Position numbers and translations under genes: made by a program. From Bryobacteraceae bacterium (GTDB lineage: Bacteria > Acidobacteriota > Terriglobia > Bryobacterales > Bryobacteraceae): DNA of 64,000 nt. This document shows positions 54,853 through 61,456 of this stretch, one piece after another. How positions within the stretch are numbered: position 1 is the first letter of the stretch; every line of letters begins with the position of its first letter. The notes beneath the pieces are model-generated. The model ran no database searches. It was not told where the DNA came from and was given only the letters and a program-made list of their open reading frames with translations. The DNA is taken from NCBI GenBank assembly GCA_019187195.1, contig JABAQT010000004.1:1-64000 (forward strand). The letters run 5' to 3'.

Positions 54853-54858
54853 TAATCT
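54853..54858 (+). promoter_or_regulatory. TAATCT -10-like hexamer four bases before an ATG
   Basis: TAATCT is followed by AGCC and the ATG at 54863, with no Shine-Dalgarno. The duplicated copy A has the weaker CATAGT at the equivalent place, so the functional copy may be the one that kept the hexamer. Confidence 0.4.
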
Positions 54859-54862
54859 AGCC

Positions 54863-56959
54863 ATGGATGTCCGTGGAGTCCGGAGTTTGATTCTGTTGAC
54901 CCTGATCGCGGTGGCCGCGCCCGCGCAACCGCGGCCGGGCACGGTGGCGCGTTATCGCATTGCGGGCGCGACGCTCCCGCGCGCTTCGGTGGTGACTTCA
55001 TTCGAGCTTGCGGCGGGACCGCGCGAGGGGGATAAGCAATGGGTTTCGCTGGCGGCCGTGAAGGCGAGCGGTGAGGAATTTCGCGTGTGGATGCTGGGAG
55101 TGGAATTTTCGCGCGCCCGCACGGACCGTTATCTGTTCCAGGAGGGGCGCGGTGGCAAGCCGCGGGAATATCGCAATGCGCTCGACGGCCGCGCCGTGCT
55201 TCCTTCGCAGGGCGACTGGGGGATGCTGCCCACGCCGGCGCTCACGTTTCCGCGGGGGGTCCACTATCTCGGCCACCGCTACGAGCGCGAATCCATCGAG
55301 CAGCGGGATCCGGTTGCGGCTCCGGCGGCGGAGGTGGTGACACTGCCGGACCTTCTGATCGGCCAGGCGAGCAACACCCGGCAGAAGGACGAGACGCGCC
55401 GTTATGACGGATCTGACTACGAACTGGTCCGGCTCGCGCGAGAGGATTACCGCCGCATGCGGGATGCCGGAATCACCTGCGTCCGCGTGGACGCGGAACA
55501 GGCGCGATGGGCGGACGAACTCGGATTGTACTACTGGGGGGCAGGCAACAGCCTCCCCTTCCCGGAATCGCTCTACCGCAGCCAGTACCTGGGGCCGGCG
55601 CTCTTCCTCGATGAGCCGGCGGTGGGGACGCGAGATCACGCCGTGCGGCCGCGCTTCGCCAGGGATGAGGCGTTTCGCAAGTCGATTACGCCGGCGGCAA
55701 TGTTCGAGGAGTTCCGGAGATATTTCGAGCATGCGTTGCGGGAGGGCGCGCCGCGGTCGCTGATCAACGGCCTTCGCGCGCGGCCGGATGTGGATTTGGG
55801 CGATCTCGATTTCGAGCAGACGAATCTCTATAGCTGGGAGACGATGGTGAGTACGGCGGCCTATCAACTGTCGCGCGATCCGCGCGTGCCCGACGCGATG
55901 GTTTTCGAGCCGCCCGACCGCATCGGCACCCGGCGGACGCTGCCCGAAATGGATATGACCTACGGCGTCCAACTGCCGCCCGGCGATCCGAAGGCGCTGG
56001 CGGACATCATCTTCGGCTTTCTTCGAGGGGCCGCGCGGCTGACGGGGAAGCAGTGGGGCACGAGCATTTACGGAGCTTTCGAGCGCGCCGACGCGCCCTG
56101 GTGGCTGACGCACGCCTATGATTTGGGCGCCACGCGTTTCTTTTTCTGGGACAACCATCAACTTGCCTGTGTGCCGTTCGGAGAGGTGCTGACGCTCTCC
56201 CGCCATCTGAGCGACTATGCGCGGTCTCATCCGCGACCGGATCCGGCGCGGCAGCGGATGGCGGCGCGGACGGCAATCCTGCTGCCGCCAGGCTACGATC
56301 TGGGTCATGTGCAGACCGGCAAGGGCAACATGTGGGGCGTTGGGGAGCTGAACCTGGAACGGAAGAACGCGTACGGCATTCCGTATCGCACGGTGATGAG
56401 CAACTTCTTCACGGAGATCGAGCGGTGTTTCAAGCTGGGGGCGTCCTACGATCTGTTGTGGGACTTGCCAGGGGCTCCGGCCAGCGGTTACGCGGAAATT
56501 GTCCGCATTCGAGAGGATGGGAAGGTGGAGGCGCGAGAGGGCGGGAAGGTGACTGTTTTCGATCGCGCGAGAACTCCACCGAGAACCGGCGGAGCGCCGC
56601 CCAAGCTGACCGTGACGCTTACTTCGAGCGCGGCAAGCGGCGTCACGCGGGTAACGGCGCGCGCCCTGGTCGAGGAGACCTCGGCGGCTGTTTACTACAC
56701 CTACGGGGCGGACAATGAAGGGGTCTATCACAACGCCATGGTGGCCTGGGAGTTGTATGGCCCCGAGGAACAGGATCAGCTCGTGCTCGTGCCCGAACAA
56801 CGCAAGCCGAAGGTGGTGATGGATAAAGGGGGTGGAACCGTCGAGGTCCGGTTTTCGCTGGCGCGGCCGGGCTCGTACCGTCTGCGGGCATCGACGGTGG
56901 ATGTGGAGGGGCGGACGGCAATCGTGTGGAAGACAATCACGGTGGAGCCCGCTCCATGA
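54863..56959 (+). CDS. Secreted protein, probable glycoside-hydrolase-like TIM barrel
   Basis: The 698-residue product has a signal peptide (SLILLTLIAVAAPAQ). An N-terminal beta domain follows (about 25-150), then a barrel-like middle: YRRMRDAGITCVRVDAEQAR, LGLYYWGAGNSLPFPESLYR, LFLDEPAVGTRD with a candidate acid/base Glu, YSWETMVSTAAYQL, MVFEPPDRIG with a second Glu, and FFFWDNHQLACVPFGEVLTL. The C-terminal 130 residues look Ig-like (KLTVTLTSSAASGVTRVTAR). I infer a sugar hydrolase-like fold by its rhythm and paired Glu residues. I do not recognise the family. The stop overlaps the next gene (ATGA). Its first codons and promoter are duplicated upstream. Confidence 0.75.
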   Translation: MDVRGVRSLILLTLIAVAAPAQPRPGTVARYRIAGATLPRASVVTSFELAAGPREGDKQWVSLAAVKASGEEFRVWMLGVEFSRARTDRYLFQEGRGGKPREYRNALDGRAVLPSQGDWGMLPTPALTFPRGVHYLGHRYERESIEQRDPVAAPAAEVVTLPDLLIGQASNTRQKDETRRYDGSDYELVRLAREDYRRMRDAGITCVRVDAEQARWADELGLYYWGAGNSLPFPESLYRSQYLGPALFLDEPAVGTRDHAVRPRFARDEAFRKSITPAAMFEEFRRYFEHALREGAPRSLINGLRARPDVDLGDLDFEQTNLYSWETMVSTAAYQLSRDPRVPDAMVFEPPDRIGTRRTLPEMDMTYGVQLPPGDPKALADIIFGFLRGAARLTGKQWGTSIYGAFERADAPWWLTHAYDLGATRFFFWDNHQLACVPFGEVLTLSRHLSDYARSHPRPDPARQRMAARTAILLPPGYDLGHVQTGKGNMWGVGELNLERKNAYGIPYRTVMSNFFTEIERCFKLGASYDLLWDLPGAPASGYAEIVRIREDGKVEAREGGKVTVFDRARTPPRTGGAPPKLTVTLTSSAASGVTRVTARALVEETSAAVYYTYGADNEGVYHNAMVAWELYGPEEQDQLVLVPEQRKPKVVMDKGGGTVEVRFSLARPGSYRLRASTVDVEGRTAIVWKTITVEPAP

Positions 56960-58080
56960 GGCGCAGAACGTTTCTTGGCGGCGCGCTCGCGGCTTTCGCC
57001 GGAGAGACGGCGCGGGTCGATAGCGACGGGATGCTGTTGGTCGATGGGAGACGGACTTTTGTTCTCGGGCTGTATCAACTGCCTCGAGGTCCGGACGCCT
57101 GGCGGCGGGCGGCGGAAGCCGGATTCCATGTGGTTCATGCGGACGCGAAGCCGGACCAACTGGCTCAGGCGCGCGCTCACAAGATGCATGTGTGGCTCAC
57201 GGCCGGCTCGAAGCGCGGGCCGCGGGACGAGACGAGGATCAGGAAGTTTATCGGGCGGTGGAAACAGTCTCCGGAAGTTCTGTTTTGGGAAACCGAGGAC
57301 GAGCCTTCGTTCGTCTGGAAGAAGCCGAAAGAGTTTCGCGTGCCGCCGGAGGTTATCCGGGAGACGTACCGGCTGATCAAGTCGGTGGATGCGGCGCGGC
57401 CGGTGTACCTGAACCATGCGCCCACGAACCTCGCCAGCACGCTGGCGCGCTATAACCCCGGCGGCGATCTTATCGCGACGGATATTTACCCCGTCGTTCC
57501 GCACGGAATTCGCGAATTGTACGCGCTTTGGCCGGACGGGCGGCAGGGGGATTTTCTCAATTCCACAATTTCACAGGTGGGTTCGTACACGGACAAGATG
57601 CGGCAGGTGGCGGGCCCGGGGCGGGGCGTGTGGATGGTGCTGCAGGGGTTTGCCTGGGAGATGTTGCGGGAGAAGGACCGCGATCCGAAAATGATCCGCT
57701 ACCCGTCGCCGGCGGAGACGAGGTTCATGGCCTTCCAGGCGATTGTTCATGGCGCGGCCGGACTGCTGTGGTGGGGCCTTCACACCACGCCGGAGGGAGC
57801 GGGGTTGTGGGAAAGCATCGCGGCGGTTGCGCGGGAGCTGACGGGGCTTTCCCGGGAGCTGGCGGAGCGGCCTTTGCGGGCCGATGTTCAAATCGAGTAC
57901 CACGACACCGGCCACAGCCTCGATCGCGGCATCGAGTGGGTGTGCAAGCCGTCCGGGAAGGGCAGCGTGCTGATAGCGGTGAACGCGGACAGGAATCCGG
58001 TGGAAGTCACCATGCGGTCCGGCGGATGGCGGCACAGGGAGTTGTTCGAGCCCTTCGGAGTGAGGGTATTCCGTTCGTGA
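56956..58080 (+). CDS. Tat-exported glycoside-hydrolase-like TIM-barrel protein
   Basis: From ATG 56956 the product is 374 residues, starting MRRRTFLGGALAAFAGETAR, a short twin-arginine signal. The barrel shows FVLGLYQLPRGPDAWRRAAE, GFHVVHADAKPDQLA, VLFWETEDEPSFVWKKPKEF with an acidic pair at the expected acid/base strand, PVYLNHAPTNLAS, GDLIATDIYPVVPHGI, WMVLQGFAWEMLRE and GAAGLLWWGLHTTPEGAGLW. The pattern resembles GH2/GH5/GH42-type clan-A barrels, with TEDEP for the acid/base and a later Glu as nucleophile. The C-terminal 60 residues form a small sandwich. It overlaps the preceding secreted protein by four bases, so the two probably act on the same sugar polymer. Confidence 0.8.
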   Translation: MRRRTFLGGALAAFAGETARVDSDGMLLVDGRRTFVLGLYQLPRGPDAWRRAAEAGFHVVHADAKPDQLAQARAHKMHVWLTAGSKRGPRDETRIRKFIGRWKQSPEVLFWETEDEPSFVWKKPKEFRVPPEVIRETYRLIKSVDAARPVYLNHAPTNLASTLARYNPGGDLIATDIYPVVPHGIRELYALWPDGRQGDFLNSTISQVGSYTDKMRQVAGPGRGVWMVLQGFAWEMLREKDRDPKMIRYPSPAETRFMAFQAIVHGAAGLLWWGLHTTPEGAGLWESIAAVARELTGLSRELAERPLRADVQIEYHDTGHSLDRGIEWVCKPSGKGSVLIAVNADRNPVEVTMRSGGWRHRELFEPFGVRVFRS

Positions 58081-58108
58081 ATGATGTTGGCCGGCTGTGG
58101 CCATCCGG

Positions 58109-58114
58109 TACACT
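58109..58114 (+). promoter_or_regulatory. TACACT -10-like hexamer eight bases before the arginase ATG
   Basis: TACACT is followed by eight bases and the ATG at 58123. No Shine-Dalgarno lies between, so the arginase operon transcript may be leaderless. Confidence 0.4.
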
Positions 58115-58122
58115 AAGACCTG

Positions 58123-59037
58123 ATGCGCCGCTCACATATCGCTGTTATTGGCGCGCCTCTCGACCTCGGCGCCGGACGCCGCGGCGTCGATATGGGCCCT
58201 TCCGCCATCCGTGTGGCGAATCTCGGCTCACGCATCGCGGGTCTCGGCTACGAGGTGGAAGACCTGGGAAACGTGGAAGTGAAACAGGCGGAAAGCATTC
58301 CCACGGGTGAATCGACGGCCCGCTATCTGCATGAGATCGCGTTCACGTGCAGGCGCCTGGCGGCCATGGTGGAGAAAGTTCTCGCGGCCGGAAAGATGCC
58401 GCTGGTGCTGGGCGGCGATCATTCCGTCGCCGTCGGAACGGTTTCCGGCTTGTCGCGTCATTACCGGAAGAAGAAGAAATCCATCGGGGTGTTGTGGATC
58501 GATGCCCACGCGGACATGAATACGCCGGAGACATCTCCCAGCGGAAATGTACACGGCATGCCGCTTGCGTGCATCATCGGATACGGTCCGGCGGAGTTGA
58601 CGAGGATTTACGGATACGATCCGAAGGCGGACGCGCGCAACGTGGTGCTGGTGGGGATACGCGACGTGGACCAGCTCGAGAAGCCGCACGTGAAACAGTC
58701 CGGCGTGCACGCGTTCACCATGCGGGACATCGACGAACGCGGGTTGCGCGCGGTGATGAAGGAAGCCATCGAGATCGCCTGCGCGGGGACGGAAGGTTTT
58801 CATCTGTCCTTCGACATGGATGCGGTCGACCCGCAGATTGCGCCCGGAGTCGGCACTCCCGTGCGCGGCGGCATCACCTACCGCGAAGCCCATCTCGCGA
58901 TGGAGATTGTCAATGACTCCGGGCACATGCTCTCGATGGAGATGGTGGAGGTAAACCCGGTGATCGACGAACGGAACCGGACCGCCGAGCTGGCGGTGGA
59001 GTTGACGATGTCCGCACTGGGGAAGAGGATTCTGTGA
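58123..59037 (+). CDS. rocF: Arginase
   Basis: The 304-residue enzyme has every ureohydrolase metal ligand: H100 in LVLGGDHSVAVG, D127-A-H129-A-D131 in VLWIDAHADMNTPET, and D231-x-D233 in LSFDMDAVDPQIAPG. The SPSGNVHGMPLA segment (about 138-148) is the arginase substrate loop that separates it from agmatinase. It hydrolyses arginine to ornithine and urea in the cytoplasm. It leads an operon: the D-Ala-D-Ala ligase start overlaps its stop (GTGA), followed by an S41 protease and a TPR protein, also overlapping. The link between arginine breakdown and cell-wall synthesis is unusual. Confidence 0.95.
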   Translation: MRRSHIAVIGAPLDLGAGRRGVDMGPSAIRVANLGSRIAGLGYEVEDLGNVEVKQAESIPTGESTARYLHEIAFTCRRLAAMVEKVLAAGKMPLVLGGDHSVAVGTVSGLSRHYRKKKKSIGVLWIDAHADMNTPETSPSGNVHGMPLACIIGYGPAELTRIYGYDPKADARNVVLVGIRDVDQLEKPHVKQSGVHAFTMRDIDERGLRAVMKEAIEIACAGTEGFHLSFDMDAVDPQIAPGVGTPVRGGITYREAHLAMEIVNDSGHMLSMEMVEVNPVIDERNRTAELAVELTMSALGKRIL

Positions 59038-60011
59038 AATTACGCGTGGCTGTCATCTACGGGGGAAGGAGCGGCGAGCACGAGATCTCGCTGCGCTCCG
59101 CCAAGTCCATTATTGAAGCGCTCGATCCGGATCGGTATCACATCCTGCACTACCTCATTTCAAAGGAGGGACGTTGGTCTCCGAAGCCCATTCAGCCTGA
59201 GCCCGGCGCGAATGCTCACATCGACGTGGCGTTCCCCATTCTGCACGGCACTTTCGGCGAGGACGGCACGGTGCAGGGGTTGCTGGAACTGGCCGGGCTG
59301 CCCTACGTGGGGGCGGGCGTGTTCGCCTCGGCGGCCGCGATGGATAAGGACGCGATGAAACGTCTATGCCGGGAGCGTGGTCTTCCCGTGGTGGAGTACG
59401 TAGTGATGCCGCCGGGCAAGCCGGACCCGGCGCTGCCGCCGCAACATTTCTCCTATCCCATGTTCGTGAAGCCGGCCAATCTGGGGTCGAGCGTCGGCAT
59501 ATCGAAAGCCTCGAATCCGGGCGAACTCGCGGCGGCGCTCGAACTGGCGGCGCGGTTTGACCGCAAGGTGATCGTGGAGCGCGCCATTGTGGGAAAAGAA
59601 CTCGAGTGCGCCGTCCTCGGCAACGAGGAGCCGGAAGCTTCCCTGCCCTGCGAGATCCTGCCTTCCAAAGAGTTCTACGATTACGAGGATAAGTACCTGC
59701 TCGACAAGGCGGAATGCGTCATTCCCGCGGATCTGTCCGCGGCGGACACGGAAGAACTGCGGCGAATCGCGGTGGAAGCCTACAAAGCCGTGCAGTGCGA
59801 AGGCATGGCGCGAGTGGATTTTCTCCAGGAGGCGGCCACCGGCAAACTCTATCTGAACGAGATCAACACCATTCCCGGCTTCACCTCGATCAGCATGTTT
59901 CCCAAGATGTGGGAGCACAGCGGGGTTCCCATGCCCAAGCTGGTGGACAAACTGATCGAACTTGCATTGGCCCGGCATGAGGCCCGAAAGAATCTGCGGT
60001 ATTCCCTGTGA
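59034..60011 (+). CDS. ddl: D-alanine--D-alanine ligase
   Basis: The 325-residue ATP-grasp enzyme joins two D-Ala for peptidoglycan precursors. It shows VAVIYGGRSGEHEISLRSAK at the N-terminus, FPILHGTFGEDGTVQGLLEL, the ATP-binding FVKPANLGSSVGISKA, and VIVERAIVGKELECAVLG. The omega-loop FYDYEDKYLLDKAE keeps the Tyr/Lys pair seen in true Ddl, not VanA-type D-Lac ligases. LYLNEINTIPGFTSISMFPK closes the metal site. The start is GTG overlapping the arginase stop. Its stop overlaps the protease start. No mur genes are nearby, which is unlike many ddl contexts. Confidence 0.96.
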   Translation: MKLRVAVIYGGRSGEHEISLRSAKSIIEALDPDRYHILHYLISKEGRWSPKPIQPEPGANAHIDVAFPILHGTFGEDGTVQGLLELAGLPYVGAGVFASAAAMDKDAMKRLCRERGLPVVEYVVMPPGKPDPALPPQHFSYPMFVKPANLGSSVGISKASNPGELAAALELAARFDRKVIVERAIVGKELECAVLGNEEPEASLPCEILPSKEFYDYEDKYLLDKAECVIPADLSAADTEELRRIAVEAYKAVQCEGMARVDFLQEAATGKLYLNEINTIPGFTSISMFPKMWEHSGVPMPKLVDKLIELALARHEARKNLRYSL

Positions 60012-61456
60012 TGCCAACGCTGCTTCCAGCGCTGCTTCTGTTTTTCGCGGCCGACGTCAGCGAACTCGACCATCTTCTGAAGAAGTTCATCGATGTCTAC
60101 GTGGCGGCGGACGAGAATGCGGCCGATCCGGTGAACCCGGAGCAGGCCATCTATCAGGGCGCGATTCCCGGCATGCTGCGGCGCCTCGATCCGCATTCCA
60201 TCTTTTTTGATCCGGGGCAGTTCGAACAGCTCAAGGAACTCGAGAAAAGCACGAAGAAGGGGTTCGGCAGCGTCGTGTCGGTGCTTCCGGGACGTGTCAT
60301 CTTTCTGCAGACGCTGCCGGGGACTCCGTCGGCGAAATCGGGGATCATGGCAGGCGATGAAATTGTCGCCATCAACAACATTCCCCTCTCGAGCCTCGAT
60401 ATGAATCAACTGGTGCAGTTGCTCACCGAGTCACGGCAGCAGCAGGCGCGGGTCGATGTGAGGCGCGCGGGAAATGCCCGTCTGCTGTCGTTCGTGCTGA
60501 CGCCGGAAGAAGTCGAATCTCCGGCTGTCGACCGCGCGTTTCTTCTCAAGCCGGGCGTGGGGTTCGTGCGCATCACCAGTTTCGAGGCGGAGACCGGGCC
60601 GCAGCTTCAGCAGGCGATCGAGAAGCTGGGGGGAGACAAACTGAAGGCGCTGGTTCTCGATCTGCGCAACAATCCGGGTGGAATCCTGCCCGCCGCGCTC
60701 GACGTCAACAGCCTCTTTCTCAAGCCCGGAACGAAGATTCTCACCATCCGCGGCCGCTCGAAGGAGACCGAGGAGGTGAAGGTGTCCGGCAAGGCGAAGC
60801 CCTACAGTTTCCAACTGGCCGTGCTCATCAACGGCCGCACGGCGAGCGCTTCGGAGATCGTCGCCGGAGCGATTCAGGACCACGACCGGGGCGTTGTGGT
60901 GGGGGAGCCGAGTTTCGGCAAGGGCCTGGTGCAGGGTGTGTATCCGCTCTCCTCTTCCACGGGTCTGGCGCTCACCACCGCCTATTACTACACCCCCAGC
61001 GGCCGTTCCATTCAGCATCCTCTCACGGGGGGCCAACTCGATGAGGTGACGCGCGCAAAGCAGCCGGAATACAGAACGGACAAAGGGCGCATCGTGAGAG
61101 GAGGCGGCGGTATTCAGCCCGATGAAGTCATCTACCCGGAACCGGTAAGCCGTTTCCGCGCCGTTGTTGACGCCACGGGCATTCTCACAACCTATGCCAC
61201 CAGCTACCTGCTGAAGAACAAAGCGGGCGAGGATTTCGACGTCGCCCCGGCGATGCTCGACGATTTGAAAGTGTTTCTTTCGGAAAGCAAGATCCAGCCG
61301 AGTTTGAGCGAGTGGTCGCGCGAAAGGGATTGGATCACTTCCCGTCTGAAGCAGGAAATCCTCAATCAGGCGGCGGGTGTGGCCAAGGGGGACGAGGTGG
61401 AGTTTCGCCGGGACCCGGTTGTGCGCGGAGGGCTGCGCCTGTTAGGGATAGAATGA
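60011..61456 (+). CDS. S41-family C-terminal processing protease with PDZ domain
   Basis: From ATG 60011 (GTG 60008 is one codon earlier) the product is 481 residues. A short hydrophobic signal (LLPALLLFFA) is followed by a helical region and a PDZ domain near residues 85-165 (GFGSVVSVLPGRVIFLQTLP, GIMAGDEIVAINNIPLSSLD). The S41 core carries the Ser-Lys pair of CtpA/Prc: the Ser in NGRTASASEIVAG (about 280) and the Lys in GEPSFGKGLVQG (about 305), with QDHDR between. LVLDLRNNPGGIL is a family signature. It probably trims or degrades proteins in the periplasm, often cell-wall enzymes, which suits the preceding ddl. Start and stop overlap both neighbours. Confidence 0.94.
   Translation: MPTLLPALLLFFAADVSELDHLLKKFIDVYVAADENAADPVNPEQAIYQGAIPGMLRRLDPHSIFFDPGQFEQLKELEKSTKKGFGSVVSVLPGRVIFLQTLPGTPSAKSGIMAGDEIVAINNIPLSSLDMNQLVQLLTESRQQQARVDVRRAGNARLLSFVLTPEEVESPAVDRAFLLKPGVGFVRITSFEAETGPQLQQAIEKLGGDKLKALVLDLRNNPGGILPAALDVNSLFLKPGTKILTIRGRSKETEEVKVSGKAKPYSFQLAVLINGRTASASEIVAGAIQDHDRGVVVGEPSFGKGLVQGVYPLSSSTGLALTTAYYYTPSGRSIQHPLTGGQLDEVTRAKQPEYRTDKGRIVRGGGGIQPDEVIYPEPVSRFRAVVDATGILTTYATSYLLKNKAGEDFDVAPAMLDDLKVFLSESKIQPSLSEWSRERDWITSRLKQEILNQAAGVAKGDEVEFRRDPVVRGGLRLLGIE

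Larger units (their letters stand above)
54569..55034. repeat. Diverged tandem duplication of a divergent promoter and both gene starts
   Basis: A segment of about 226 bases occurs twice in tandem. Copy A spans about 54569-54796 and copy B about 54799-55034, most bases matching. Each copy holds, in order, the first codons of the minus-strand quinoprotein gene, the promoter interval with CTCCGGCGG, the start ATGGATGTCCGTGGAGTCC, and about 55 codons of the plus-strand gene. Only the outer copy of each gene start is still joined to a full gene. The two ATGs are exactly 226 bases apart (54637 and 54863). Confidence 0.85.
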
